A stretch of 64,000 nucleotides of DNA from Thermogemmatispora tikiterensis (GCF_003268475.1 NZ_MCIF01000002.1:3380478-3444477); one strand, 5' to 3'; counted from the first letter of the stretch, positions 44,359 through 54,339 are shown. Numbers and translations are program-made. Notes: generated by a model not told the origin, from the letters alone.

Positions 44359-47300
44359 TCACTCGCTTTCAAGCAATCGTTCGACGGCAGCAAAAGCGCG
44401 CAGCACTCCCTCCTTGACAGTGTGAGGCACCAGGGGAAAGCTGTGGGGAGCAAAGAGCAGGTCGCGTAGATCACTGGCACTCAGGCCGTAGAGATGAGCC
44501 ACGATAGCATCGATTTCGTTCCGCAGTTGCTGGCGCGCCTGACGTCGCTCCAGTGGCAGCACGGGCGCGTCTTCGCTTCCCAGCAGCTGGCGGCGTAACC
44601 CGTCGAAGGCGGGACCGAGGCAGACGAGGCGAGCGACACGACGCGCAATGGCCCGACACTGGGGCCTGTCTTCTGTGAGGCGCGGCACTGGTAACTGGCG
44701 AACCTGAAACATGGTGATGTCAACCGAGATCTTGCGCCGGATCACGTAGTCGAGCACAAAGGAATTGAATAGACCACAGAGGCAGGCTAGCAGCGTCGGT
44801 GAGAGGGCAGGCTCGTAGGCTAGACTGAGCGGTTGATCCGGTTCAGCTCTCAGCAGGGCCGCCAGCTTGCCTTGATCGAGGCGCCAGGGGCGGATATAGG
44901 TCAGGGTGTTGCCGAGAAAGCAGCCCGCGGGAAGGACGGTGGCGATCAGGCTGCGCTCGTTGGTGCTGCTGGCTACACGGCGAAAGACCAGGCGTGGGGC
45001 CTCGCAGTCGAGGCGTACATCCTCGGCGCTCAGCGGCCCGCGGCCATGATCGGCCAGCAGAGCCGCCACACGCTCGGGGCGCCCGCTACCCGGCAGGAGC
45101 TGAGGCCAGCGCTCTCTGGCCAGCGCATCCAGCTCCCGCTCTAGACGAGCCAGCTCGCGGTGCAGCAGGGCCTGTCGTCCAATGGCGGGGAGGATATGAT
45201 AGCGCGGCTCGGCAAAAGCGGCGCAGTACTGGTGAATGGTTTTGCCTTCGTAGAGTGGCCAGCCCTGACCGCTGCGGTTGAAGAGCGGGCGATCGCTCGT
45301 CATGTCAAATTCGCGCATCAGCATTATCGACCAGGCACCGGCTTCTCGCTTTGCCGGCTGCCCGCCAAGGAGCGGCCTGGTGCCATAGATGCAGCTGAGG
45401 AGGTCCGCTTCGCGCTGGGTGCGCAGCTCTAGCAGCGAGAGGGTTTCCGGGGCGAAGCGGGCAATCAGCTCGCAGGGCAGACGGATAGTAAACTGCCCCT
45501 CATCATTTTGCAGCACGGCAGGATCGCGCAGCATAAAGGCCACCCGCACGTGAGCAGCGGGCGGAGGTTGCTCGCGAGCGAAAACCAGCAGGGCAAACTT
45601 GCAGCGGACGTCGATGGGGAAGAGGGCGGCACGGTTCTCAAAGCCCAGCAGTAGAAGCAGGTGCCCCTCTTCCAGGAGCAGGTGGCGCAGTCCAGCGCTG
45701 CTCTGATCGGTATAGAGGCCGGCTGGTACGACAAGGCCGCAGTAACCGCCGGGACGCAGCAGGCGATAGGAGCGCTCGACGAAGAGCCTGTAACTGTTCA
45801 GGTCACCACCGTTCGCTTTACCGCCGATGGGAGCGTGCTGAGCAGGATAGAGTCCGCTGGCGCGCACATAGCGGCTCAGTTTGGCAAGCCAGTGGGTCCG
45901 GCGTCGCCAGGAGCGCTCGATGCAGCGATCAGCCAGCAGAGACTGACGCTGACGCTCGGCGTCGGCGCGCTCCAGCCGACGGTAGAGAGGATCATAGGCG
46001 GCGAAGAATTCGCGTGAGTTGGGCTTGAGGATCTCCCAGGGCGGATTGCCCAGCACGGCATCAAAGCCTGGTTGGGGGCGCAGACGACCATCCTCAGCAA
46101 AGAAGACAGCGGGAAACGCTAGCGGCCAGTGGAAAGGGCGCAGGCGTCTGACCAGGCGCTCAAGGGTGCGCAGATAGGGCGTGAGCGCCGGCGGCTCTTC
46201 CTGCCGGATGTCTCCCGACGGGGAGCCATCTTCAGCGCACGCCAGCGCCGTGACAAGCGCGGCACAGGTACGCCTGTCCGGTAAGGGCGGCGCAGCCTCC
46301 AGGCTCGCAGCTTCGCCACCTCCCTCAGCGGCAGACTGCGAGCGTGGCCAAAACCAGAGGGCCACCCAGAGATCGGCCAGGCGTCGGGCCTGCGCGCGCT
46401 CAAGGCTCGTCTGCGGCAGGGCTGCGCCCGGCAGCGGGATCAGACGCAGCAAGCTGGCGAGATGGTGAGGCTGGTTCGCTGCTTCACTGGCAGTGGCCTC
46501 CCATGGCCAGGGCATACCAATCAGGCTGTTACCACAGCGCAGGTTGTGACGCAAAAAGGTGGCTGGCTGCTCAGGCTGGCCAGTGAAGAGCCAGAGCGAG
46601 AGGCGCGCCAGTTCAACAGCCAGCTCATCGAGATCAACACCGTAGAGGCAGCGCTCGGCCACCAGACGACGATAGGGCATCGACGCCGCCTGCACCGCCT
46701 GATCCGGCGCTGGCAGTTTGTCCGGCAAGCAGGCGCAGGCCTGAGCCAGGTAGTCGCAAGCCGCCACCAGAAAGGCCCCCGTGCCCATGGCCGGATCGAC
46801 CACCCTGAGCGCCAGAACCTCATCGGCCCGCAGGCAGTTCCTCACCAGTGGCTCCAGCGTACGCCGCACCAGATAGGAGACCAGGGCCGGAGGCGTCGAG
46901 TAACTACCGCTGCTCTTGCGCCCGCTGCTGGGAGCCAGATAGATGCTACCAGGGACAATAATGCGCACTACGGGATACAGCAACTGACCATCGTTGGCCG
47001 CCGAGACATTGAGGCGGGCCGGAATAACGAGGCGTCGACCTCGATCCTGCACCTCGTGCAGTAGCTCCGTGGCAAGACGTGGCTCATAGGCTAGCAGATC
47101 CTCGTAGAGCGCCGCCGGCAGCCAGGTCCAGCCGGTCTCAGCGCTCACCTCGTAGGAGAGGGGGAGGCCATTGAGCAGAGCCAGGACCCGCGTCAGCACT
47201 GCATCGGAGAGCGGCAGAGCTTCCAGATAGGGCGTCGTCTCAGGATCAAAGAGGTGGCCAGGATAGGGAGCCAGGGTCAGCCCCGACTGCTGACAGCCCA

Positions 47301-47742
47301 CGCGCATCAGTCTCCACCGGCGCTGCAGATCTCTCCAGAGACGGTCAGCACGGTTCTCTTCATCCTTAGCCGCCTCTGGCTCCGACTCTGGCCCCCCCAG
47401 GGAAGGCTCTTCCGCCAGGAGGCCGGCGCGTGCGACAGCCTCGCTCGCAAAGAGGCGATAGATCAGGCGCAGCGTCTGCTCATAGAGGCCGCCCAGATCC
47501 TGGAGAGCCAGCCTGGCCAGTTGTCCGCGCTTAGAGCGGGCCGTCTGCTCTTGCTCTGCCTGGCCCGCGAGCAGTCTTTGTGCCTGCCTGACCAGCGCTG
47601 TCAACACGAGCACCACCGCCTCGCAGGTGCGCTCTTTCAGCACTGTCAGCACCGGTAAGCCGACAGCCGTCTCCCTCTCTCGCTGGTTGATCAGCGCTTC
47701 TCTCTCAGCAGGTAGATCCATTCTTACAGCCTGTTCAGACAT
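44359..47742 (-). CDS. Solitary large adenine-specific DNA methyltransferase, Eco57I-like
   Basis: The 1,127-residue product belongs to the large Eco57I-type/PglX-like N6-adenine methyltransferases. A helical N-terminal part includes DLGGLYEQTLRLIYRLFASE. Then come GSYSTPPALVSYLV, SAM motif I VVDPAMGTGAFLVAA (about residue 312), LYGVDLDELAVELARLSLW and motif IV AVLGNPPWE (about 568). The C-terminal target-recognition-like region includes TSDRPLFNRSGQGWPLYEGK. I see no PD-(D/E)xK nuclease signature in its N-terminus, and no pglZ, brx or restriction gene is nearby, so it looks solitary. The ATG at 47742 is chosen; a TTG at 47913 would add 57 residues. Confidence 0.83.
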   Translation of the reverse strand: MSEQAVRMDLPAEREALINQRERETAVGLPVLTVLKERTCEAVVLVLTALVRQAQRLLAGQAEQEQTARSKRGQLARLALQDLGGLYEQTLRLIYRLFASEAVARAGLLAEEPSLGGPESEPEAAKDEENRADRLWRDLQRRWRLMRVGCQQSGLTLAPYPGHLFDPETTPYLEALPLSDAVLTRVLALLNGLPLSYEVSAETGWTWLPAALYEDLLAYEPRLATELLHEVQDRGRRLVIPARLNVSAANDGQLLYPVVRIIVPGSIYLAPSSGRKSSGSYSTPPALVSYLVRRTLEPLVRNCLRADEVLALRVVDPAMGTGAFLVAACDYLAQACACLPDKLPAPDQAVQAASMPYRRLVAERCLYGVDLDELAVELARLSLWLFTGQPEQPATFLRHNLRCGNSLIGMPWPWEATASEAANQPHHLASLLRLIPLPGAALPQTSLERAQARRLADLWVALWFWPRSQSAAEGGGEAASLEAAPPLPDRRTCAALVTALACAEDGSPSGDIRQEEPPALTPYLRTLERLVRRLRPFHWPLAFPAVFFAEDGRLRPQPGFDAVLGNPPWEILKPNSREFFAAYDPLYRRLERADAERQRQSLLADRCIERSWRRRTHWLAKLSRYVRASGLYPAQHAPIGGKANGGDLNSYRLFVERSYRLLRPGGYCGLVVPAGLYTDQSSAGLRHLLLEEGHLLLLLGFENRAALFPIDVRCKFALLVFAREQPPPAAHVRVAFMLRDPAVLQNDEGQFTIRLPCELIARFAPETLSLLELRTQREADLLSCIYGTRPLLGGQPAKREAGAWSIMLMREFDMTSDRPLFNRSGQGWPLYEGKTIHQYCAAFAEPRYHILPAIGRQALLHRELARLERELDALARERWPQLLPGSGRPERVAALLADHGRGPLSAEDVRLDCEAPRLVFRRVASSTNERSLIATVLPAGCFLGNTLTYIRPWRLDQGKLAALLRAEPDQPLSLAYEPALSPTLLACLCGLFNSFVLDYVIRRKISVDITMFQVRQLPVPRLTEDRPQCRAIARRVARLVCLGPAFDGLRRQLLGSEDAPVLPLERRQARQQLRNEIDAIVAHLYGLSASDLRDLLFAPHSFPLVPHTVKEGVLRAFAAVERLLESE

Positions 47743-48074
47743 CCGCCTTGCCCCTCGCCCGAGCGTCAGGAAAAGCAAAGCCTCACAGACAGCCGCGCGG
47801 CATACCCTTTGCAGCAGCTCATGGAATGGAAGGCAGGCCTTCCCTGCCGGCTCCAGTGGTACAAGAACAAGAAGTAGCGCCTCGCCTCGGGGCCCATCAT
47901 CCTGACCGCACAAGAGAGAGCTGCCTGTCTGTTGTCGCTATCAATACCATAGAAAGCGCCAGTCCAGGGGCCAGTGTCAATGGCTGCCTGTCTCAACAAA
48001 ACATTGGCTCTTGTCGGCATTTCCAGCAGCAGGTAAGGTACTGCTGAGAGCAGCAAGTGAAAGGATTCATCTGA
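47743..48074. other. Divergent intergenic region, methyltransferase / PNPOx-like gene
   Basis: These 332 bases separate the two divergent starts. On the plus strand TTGTCG (48011-48016), 17 bases and TAAGGT (48034-48039) make a weak candidate promoter for the PNPOx-like gene. I see no clear promoter for the methyltransferase and no additional gene. Confidence 0.3.
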
Positions 48075-48653
48075 ATGATGCCATCACCTGAGCAGCAAGA
48101 GCTACATCGCATCCGTCGGCGTGATCGGGCCGTCACCGACGAAAGCTGGATACGCAACTTTCTCCAACGTGCCCCGGTAGGGGTGCTGGCTACCATTGAA
48201 GGCGAGCAGCCTTTTCTCAATAGCAACCTCTTCGTTTACGATGAGGCAGCGCACGCCATCTATATCCACACCGCCGCCAGTGGCCGGACCCGCCGCAATA
48301 TCGAAGGCAGCGAGCGCGTCTGTTTCACCGTCTACGAAATGGGGCGACTCTTGCCCGCCAAGACGGCCCTGGGCTTCAGCGTCGAATACGCCAGTGTTGT
48401 AGTCTTCGGGCAAGGGGCTATCATCCAGGATCGCGAGCGGGCGCGGGCCGCGCTCCACCTGCTGCTCAAAAAGTATGCCCCGCACCTGGAACCGGGACGC
48501 GACTATCGCGCCGTCAATGACGAGGAGCTGCAGCACACCAGCGTCTACGAGATCCGCATCACCGCCTGGAGTGGCAAAAAGAAAGAGGCAGCGTCGGATT
48601 TCGCGGGAGCCTACTACTATGGGGATGAGCAGCAGGCTCGGTGGCAGTCCTGA
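48075..48653 (+). CDS. Pyridoxamine 5'-phosphate oxidase-fold flavin/heme-binding protein
   Basis: The 192-residue product has the split-barrel fold of the PNPOx-like family: NFLQRAPVGVLATIEGEQPFLNSNLFVYDE at the N-terminus, then IYIHTAASGRTRRNIEGSERVCFTVYEMGRLLPA and EYASVVVFGQGAIIQD. This pattern matches proteins annotated as nitroimidazole-resistance (NimA-like) or flavin-nucleotide-binding. Cofactor and substrate are uncertain. The start is the first of two adjacent ATGs, with AAAGGA about nine bases upstream. Confidence 0.88.
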   Translation: MMPSPEQQELHRIRRRDRAVTDESWIRNFLQRAPVGVLATIEGEQPFLNSNLFVYDEAAHAIYIHTAASGRTRRNIEGSERVCFTVYEMGRLLPAKTALGFSVEYASVVVFGQGAIIQDRERARAALHLLLKKYAPHLEPGRDYRAVNDEELQHTSVYEIRITAWSGKKKEAASDFAGAYYYGDEQQARWQS

Positions 48654-48703
48654 CGCTGCACCAGCTGGCCGTCCGATAGAACAATTCCTTGCCTGTTCTG
48701 CTA

Positions 48704-49639
48704 TCAGACATGGATGTCCCAGAAGAGCTGGCCGCTCTGCATGATATCAGAGAAAGAGAGGACAAAATCGTGCTGATTTTGCGGGACCTCATAGGCCAGG
48801 GTTCCGCGAATCTTTTGCTGCGGCTCCACCTTTCCTGTCGGGGGTGGGCTGGCAAAACTCACAAAAGTCATCTGAATCTCGCGTCCCTCGGTATCACGCA
48901 GCGTGAAATTGAAGTCTGCAGCCACCTCTTGCTCATCATTCGAAACATTCTGCAGCGTGACGTCGAGCAGCAGGTACTGATCACCGGCATTGGGCTGATC
49001 GAAGCCCTGACCCGGCGAGGTCTGGACAGAGTTTAAGGTGATCTGCCAGGTGTTATTAAAGGTGACCACCTCGCCTACCTTATGATGAACGCTCCCACTG
49101 CTCGATGTCGAAGATGAGGACGAGGAGACCGGCGTAGCTGTTGGCGAGGACCCCGTCGTAGTATTACCAGTAGCAACGGTCACGGTCGTGCTGGTGTTAC
49201 TGACTGCCGTCGACGCCGATGGAGCGGAGCGATTGGTCGTGCTGTTCGCCTTGGGGGCTGCTGTCAGCGTACCGATAACATCTCCCAGCCCCAGGCCAGC
49301 CAGAAAGACCACGACCAGGGCAATAATCCAGAGCCAGGTCAGGTTGCGGCGCGAAGCCTGAGCCGGGGAAGGAGGCGTCAGGATCACTGGCACGCCCGCT
49401 GTCGGGACCGTTGGCCAGAGCGTTTGCCCAGATCCGGGTGGTGGCGGTGGTGTCAGCGGCGAGGCGGGCACAATGCCGGGAGAACCAGGCATCGGCGTAT
49501 ACGGATCTGGCCGTGCCCACTGCTCATAACCAGGCAGCGAAGGCGAGCTTCCAGGTGGAGGCATCTGGCCCGCCGACGGAGGCGGAGCAGAGCCACCCCC
49601 AGGCGGCGTCTGCTCAGGAGGAGGAGGGTACGATTGCAT
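48704..49639 (-). CDS. Membrane-anchored DUF4352 protein with proline-rich N-terminus
   Basis: The 311-residue product has a cytoplasmic Pro/Gly/Ser-rich tail (about 95 residues) and one membrane segment (LTWLWIIALVVVFLAGLGLG). A Ser/Thr-rich linker follows, likely extended and exposed, and then a C-terminal DUF4352 beta-sandwich domain (about residues 190-311, starting VGEVVTFNNTWQITLNSV and containing QYLLLDVTLQNVSNDEQ). DUF4352 proteins are extracellular, of unknown function. ATG 49639 is the only plausible start. It lies alone on its strand. Confidence 0.85.
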   Translation of the reverse strand: MQSYPPPPEQTPPGGGSAPPPSAGQMPPPGSSPSLPGYEQWARPDPYTPMPGSPGIVPASPLTPPPPPGSGQTLWPTVPTAGVPVILTPPSPAQASRRNLTWLWIIALVVVFLAGLGLGDVIGTLTAAPKANSTTNRSAPSASTAVSNTSTTVTVATGNTTTGSSPTATPVSSSSSSTSSSGSVHHKVGEVVTFNNTWQITLNSVQTSPGQGFDQPNAGDQYLLLDVTLQNVSNDEQEVAADFNFTLRDTEGREIQMTFVSFASPPPTGKVEPQQKIRGTLAYEVPQNQHDFVLSFSDIMQSGQLFWDIHV

Positions 49640-50103
49640 ACAAGTTCCTTTCTACACCCTTTGGCTCTCTCTCATCGAATAGACAGACATTGCTATCCTG
49701 CTCTGGCGAGACCCTTTTCTTAATCAGGATCTGGAAAGATGACTGAGGCCACTCTTTCCTGGAGAAAAGTATCCCACCCTTTTCATCTATATTCTAGCAT
49801 AGATCTTCCTCTATGGACACTCACCTATCTTCTCAACTGAAGTCCTGCAGAAAAGCCGGGCGGGGAGGGACGGGACTGGCTCCCGGCAGCGAAGAGCGAG
49901 CTTCTCCCCATCCAACCCAGACCAGAAGGCAGGAGGGCCTTGACCCTGGCCCCTGATCAGGGATATGCTACCTACAAGACAGACAAAGAAAAAGAGCGGG
50001 AGCCGACAGACACAGCCAGGCTACTCACTCACCCTCCCGGCTGTCGTCCCCAGGAAGCGCAGCAGCCGGGCAGTCAGCCAGGTCAGACAACAAGGGAGAA
50101 TCC
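49640..50103. other. Divergent intergenic region, DUF4352 gene / nucleoside hydrolase gene
   Basis: In these 464 bases the only promoter-like element is TAGAAT on the minus strand around 49794 with a poor -35. The right half is low-complexity purine-rich sequence. I see no gene or structured RNA. Confidence 0.3.
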
Positions 50104-51054
50104 ATGTCAAGCAAGCAGCCGCTGCGTCTCATCCTCGACACTGATCCAGGCATTGACGACGCCCTGGCCCTCCTGCTGGCCCTCGCCTCGCCCGAGGTCA
50201 GCCTGGAAGGCGTCACCACCGTCAGTGGCAATGTGCCGCTGGAAGACACCACGCGCAACGCGCTGGCCTTACTGGCCCTGGCTGGGCGCGAGGACATCCC
50301 TGTCGCCGCAGGAGCAGCGCGTCCACTTGTGCGCGAGCCGATTCACGCTGCCGAGGTGCATGGTCAACACGGTCTGGGACGGGCCGAGCTGGCAGAGCCG
50401 ACCTCAGCCCCTGTCTCGCAGCCTGCCGCCGTCTTCCTCTGTGAGCGTATCAAAGCTGCTCCGGGCGCCCTCACCCTGGTCGCCGTAGGGCCGCTCACCA
50501 ATCTGGCCCTGGCCGTCAGGCTGGTCCCAGAGATCGCCCAGCAGGTGCGCGAAGTGGTTATTATGGGTGGCGCCCTGCGCGTCCCTGGGAACATTACCCC
50601 AGCCGCCGAGTTTAATATTTATGCCGACCCCGAGGCGGCCCACATTGTCTTCCACGCCGGCTGGCCGCTGCGCCTCGTCAGCCTCGACACCACCCAGCAG
50701 GTCGGCCTGACCCGCACGCAGTTCGCTCCTCTGTGCCGGCCCGAGAGTCGCATCGGGCGCTGCATCGACGCTATGCTCGCCCACTACTTTGAGAACTTCG
50801 CCCCACGCGCCGCTTACGAGCGCTTTCACCTGCACGATCCACTGGCGCTGGCCGCTGCCTTCCATCCCGAAATGCTTCAGTGGGAATCGGTCTACATTGA
50901 CGTCGAGCTGAGCGGCCATCAGACCCCAGGGGCCACTGTGGCCTGGTTCCGTCGCCGTCCCGAGACCCCGCCGGCCAACGTCCTGGCGGCCACTGCCGTC
51001 GACGTCACCGGCTTCACCACTTTCTTCCTGGAACGCCTGGCGCGCCTGCTCTGA
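50104..51054 (+). CDS. Inosine/uridine-preferring nucleoside hydrolase
   Basis: The 316-residue product is a calcium-dependent nucleoside N-ribohydrolase (IunH/RihA-type), cleaving ribonucleosides to base and ribose for salvage. It has the metal-binding N-terminus LILDTDPGIDDALALLLAL, the HGQHGLG region, EVVIMGGALRVPGNITPAAEFN, where the Asn and Glu/Asp ligands lie, and the late FHLHDPLALAAAF His-Asp pair. The C-terminus is normal. The start has GGGAG upstream. It is followed 183 bases later by the large dehydrogenase gene; no functional link is evident. Confidence 0.94.
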   Translation: MSSKQPLRLILDTDPGIDDALALLLALASPEVSLEGVTTVSGNVPLEDTTRNALALLALAGREDIPVAAGAARPLVREPIHAAEVHGQHGLGRAELAEPTSAPVSQPAAVFLCERIKAAPGALTLVAVGPLTNLALAVRLVPEIAQQVREVVIMGGALRVPGNITPAAEFNIYADPEAAHIVFHAGWPLRLVSLDTTQQVGLTRTQFAPLCRPESRIGRCIDAMLAHYFENFAPRAAYERFHLHDPLALAAAFHPEMLQWESVYIDVELSGHQTPGATVAWFRRRPETPPANVLAATAVDVTGFTTFFLERLARLL

Positions 51055-51237
51055 GCCGCATGGAAGCGGCCTTTCGTCTGTGTCTGTCGCTGTCCTCGCG
51101 ACAATGAGCAACCGCACGCGCTCTGACCCATTCTGCGCCTGGGCTTTGATCAGGCCGGGCCGGCAATTCATCTTGCTGACCTCGACCCGTATTCAGGCCC
51201 GGCACCATCAGGACCAGGAAGGACGGAAGATCAACCT

Positions 51238-54200
51238 GTGGAGCATGTTCAGCAGCAGCCGCCGAGGAAAGAGTTAATCAGCTCGCGCAGGCTTAACGAA
51301 CTGGCAAGCGCCCTGCGCGCCCAGGTACGTGGCGAAGTGCGCTTCGACGCCGGCAGCCGCGCCATGTACTCGACCGACGCCTCGAACTACCGCCAGGTAC
51401 CACTAGGCGTCGTGTTTCCACACGACAGCGACGACGTCTGCGCCGCTATCGCCGTCTGTTGCGCCTACGATGTCCCTATTCTGGCGCGCGGCGGCGGCAC
51501 CAGCACCGCTGGTCAGACCTGTAACATTGCTGTCGTGCTCGACCTGTCGCGTCACATGCAGCACATTCTCAGCCTCGACCCCGGGCAGCGTCTGGCGCGC
51601 GTTGAGCCGGGGGTAGTACTGGACGACCTGCGCCGGGCCGCTGAGCAATACCACCTGACTTTTGCCCCTGATCCCTCGACGCATAACCGCTGTACCCTGG
51701 GCGGCATGATCGGCAATAACTCCTGCGGCACCCATTCGCTTATGGGTGGCAAAACGGTCGACAACATCGAAGAGCTGGAAATCCTGACCTACGACGGCCT
51801 GCGCCTGCGCGTAGGTGCCACCAGCGAAGAAGAGCTGGCCCAGATCATCGCCGCCGGGGGACGCCGGGGCGAGATATATGCCCGCCTCAAAGGCCTGCGC
51901 GACCGTTACGCTGATCTCATTCGTCAGCGCTACCCGGCCATCCCGCGCCGCGTCTCCGGCTACAACCTCGACCAACTGCTCCCGGAGAATGGCTTTCATG
52001 TCGCCCGGGCCCTCGTCGGCAGCGAAAGCACCTGCGTCACCGTACTGGAGGCCACCGTACGCCTTGTGCCCAGTCCCCCGGAGCGGGTCCTGCTCGTCCT
52101 TGGCTATCCCGACTTCTTCCGCGCCTGCGACGAAGTGCCCGCCCTGCTTGAATTTCGGCCCATCGCCCTCGAAGGTCTCGACGAGGGCCTTGTCACCGAC
52201 AGTCGCCGCAAAGGTCTCAATCTTGAGCACCTGCATCTGCTACCCGAAGGCAGCGGCTGGCTGCTGCTCGAATTTGGCGGTCAGACCCGCGCCGAGGCTG
52301 AAGAGCAGGCCCGGGCCCTGATGGCGCAGCTGCAGCGGAGCAGCACCCCGCCACAGATGCGCCTCTGCAGCAGCCAGGAGGAAGCCCGGGCCTTGTGGGA
52401 GGTACGAGAATCAGCCCTTGGCGCCTCCACCTTTGTTCCCGGCCAGCCCCTCAAATGGGAAGGCTGGGAAGACTCCGCCGTCCATCCCAGCCGTCTCGGG
52501 GCCTACCTGCGTGAGCTGCGCGCACTGCTCGACCGCTATGGCTACCAGGCAAACTTTTATGGACATTGCGGAGAAGGCTGCGTCCATATGCGCGCCAGCT
52601 TCGATCTAGAGAGTCAGGAGGGCATTCGCCAGTTCCGCGCCTTCATGGAAGAGGCCGCTGATCTTGTCGTGCGCTATGGCGGCTCGCTCTCTGGAGAGCA
52701 CGGTGATGGCCAGGCTCGGGCCGAATTGCTGCCCAAAATGTTTGGGCCAGAACTGCTAGAAGCTTTCCGAGAGTTCAAGGCGATCTGGGACCCTGCTGGA
52801 CGCATGAACCCGGGCAAGGTTGTCAACCCCTACCGGCTCGACGAAGACCTGCGCCATGCGCTGCCGCTGCCACGCCCCGCCGCCACCTACTTTCGCTTCC
52901 CCGCCGACGACGGCAACTTTGCCCACGCAGTCATGCGCTGTGTCGGCGTCGGCAAATGCCGCCGCACCGACGGCGGCCTGATGTGCCCGAGCTACATGGT
53001 CACCCGCGAAGAAGCCCATTCCACCCGCGGACGAGCCCGACTGCTCTTCGAGATGCTCTACGGGAACCCCTTGCGTGGCGGCTGGCGCTCCGAGGAAGTG
53101 CGCCAGGCCCTCGACCTTTGCCTGGCCTGCAAAGGTTGCAAAAGCGAATGTCCCGTCAATGTAGACATGGCTACCTACAAAGCCGAATTTCTGGCGCATT
53201 ATTATGCAGGCCGCCTGCGACCGCGCAGCGCCTATCTCTTCGGCCTCATTCATCGTTGGGCAGCCCTGGGAGCACGTACCCCCGAACTGGTGAACCTGCT
53301 GACCCAGGCGCCGCTGCTGAGCCAGTTGCTCAAGTGGGCCGGCGGGATCGCTGCCGAGCGCCGCCTGCCCCGTCTGGCCCCACTCAGCTTTCGTAGCTGG
53401 TTCCAGAGCCGCCCGCAACCACCACGTCAGAGCCAGCACCCGCGGGTCCTCCTCTGGCCCGACACCTTCAACAATTACTTTCACCCAGAAACGGCGCGCG
53501 CTGCAGTCGAGGTGCTCGAAGCACTCGGCTTCCAGGTTGAGCTACCACCAGTCGCCCTGTGCTGCGGGCGTCCCCTCTACGACTACGGCATGCTCGCTAC
53601 TGCCAAACGGCAGCTAGGCCAGCTGATGGCTGTGCTGCGCCCCTATCTGGATCAGGAGATCCCCATCGTTGGACTGGAGCCAGGCTGTGTCTCCGTCTTC
53701 CGCGATGAGCTGCCCAACCTCTTCCCCGAGCGTCCAGAGGCGCAGCAGCTCAAAGAACGCGTCCTTCTGCTAGGCGAATTTCTAGAGCAGCATGCCCGCG
53801 ACTACCACTGGCCGCGCCTGGAGGGCCAGGTCCTGCTGCAGCCCCATTGCCACCAACGGGCCTTGATGGACGTCGCCGCCGAGCGCACCCTGCTGAGCAA
53901 GCTCGGCCTGCAGGTACACGTCCCCGACGCCGGCTGCTGCGGTATGGCCGGGGCCTTTGGCTTCGAAGCTCAGCACGCCACCCTCTCCCGAGAGGTCGGC
54001 GAGCGCCTACTCCTGCCACTCGTGCGCACGGCCCGCCCGGAAACCCTGATCGTCGCAGACGGCTTCAGCTGCCGCGAGCAGATCGCCCAGACCACGCCAC
54101 GCCGCGCCCTGCACCTGGCCGAAGTCTTGCAACTGGCTCTGCGCCTGCCGACCAATGCGCGGCTGGGACCCTACCCAGAGCGAGCGGCTCTCTTTGCTCC

Positions 54201-54330
54201 TCCCTTGCCAGCGGCCAGACGCCATCTAGGCAGCGCCCTGGTCCTGATCAGTAGCGTCCTCCTCGCTCTGGGCACCTTCCTGCTCCTTCGACGCCGGGGG
54301 CGGAGACCTCAGCCACAGCGACGATGCTAG
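51238..54330 (+). CDS. FAD-linked dehydrogenase fused to Fe-S/CCG domains (GlcD-GlcF type) with C-terminal anchor
   Basis: The 1,030-residue fusion oxidises a 2-hydroxy acid (D-lactate, glycolate or D-2-hydroxyglutarate) and passes electrons through Fe-S centres. It has an FAD_binding_4 domain (ILARGGGTSTAGQT near residue 82, then IGNNSCGTHS) and an FAD-oxidase C-terminal domain (FYGHCGEGCVHMR, SGEHGDGQARAELLPKMFG). Two 4Fe-4S motifs follow (CLACKGCKSECPVN and an upstream CVGVGKCRR with MCPS), then two CCG motifs (LCCGRPLY, AGCCGMAG). The last 35 residues form one hydrophobic segment followed by RRRGRR, an unusual C-terminal membrane anchor. GTG start at 51238, with GGAAG upstream. Confidence 0.92.
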   Translation: MEHVQQQPPRKELISSRRLNELASALRAQVRGEVRFDAGSRAMYSTDASNYRQVPLGVVFPHDSDDVCAAIAVCCAYDVPILARGGGTSTAGQTCNIAVVLDLSRHMQHILSLDPGQRLARVEPGVVLDDLRRAAEQYHLTFAPDPSTHNRCTLGGMIGNNSCGTHSLMGGKTVDNIEELEILTYDGLRLRVGATSEEELAQIIAAGGRRGEIYARLKGLRDRYADLIRQRYPAIPRRVSGYNLDQLLPENGFHVARALVGSESTCVTVLEATVRLVPSPPERVLLVLGYPDFFRACDEVPALLEFRPIALEGLDEGLVTDSRRKGLNLEHLHLLPEGSGWLLLEFGGQTRAEAEEQARALMAQLQRSSTPPQMRLCSSQEEARALWEVRESALGASTFVPGQPLKWEGWEDSAVHPSRLGAYLRELRALLDRYGYQANFYGHCGEGCVHMRASFDLESQEGIRQFRAFMEEAADLVVRYGGSLSGEHGDGQARAELLPKMFGPELLEAFREFKAIWDPAGRMNPGKVVNPYRLDEDLRHALPLPRPAATYFRFPADDGNFAHAVMRCVGVGKCRRTDGGLMCPSYMVTREEAHSTRGRARLLFEMLYGNPLRGGWRSEEVRQALDLCLACKGCKSECPVNVDMATYKAEFLAHYYAGRLRPRSAYLFGLIHRWAALGARTPELVNLLTQAPLLSQLLKWAGGIAAERRLPRLAPLSFRSWFQSRPQPPRQSQHPRVLLWPDTFNNYFHPETARAAVEVLEALGFQVELPPVALCCGRPLYDYGMLATAKRQLGQLMAVLRPYLDQEIPIVGLEPGCVSVFRDELPNLFPERPEAQQLKERVLLLGEFLEQHARDYHWPRLEGQVLLQPHCHQRALMDVAAERTLLSKLGLQVHVPDAGCCGMAGAFGFEAQHATLSREVGERLLLPLVRTARPETLIVADGFSCREQIAQTTPRRALHLAEVLQLALRLPTNARLGPYPERAALFAPPLPAARRHLGSALVLISSVLLALGTFLLLRRRGRRPQPQRRC

Positions 54331-54339
54331 AACAAATGT

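Noticed and set aside
51403-52236. Minus-strand open frames (also 52756-53484, 61779-62468 and 30710-31519) opposite large enzymes
   Set aside because: All are antisense shadows of strongly conserved proteins and show no family motifs.
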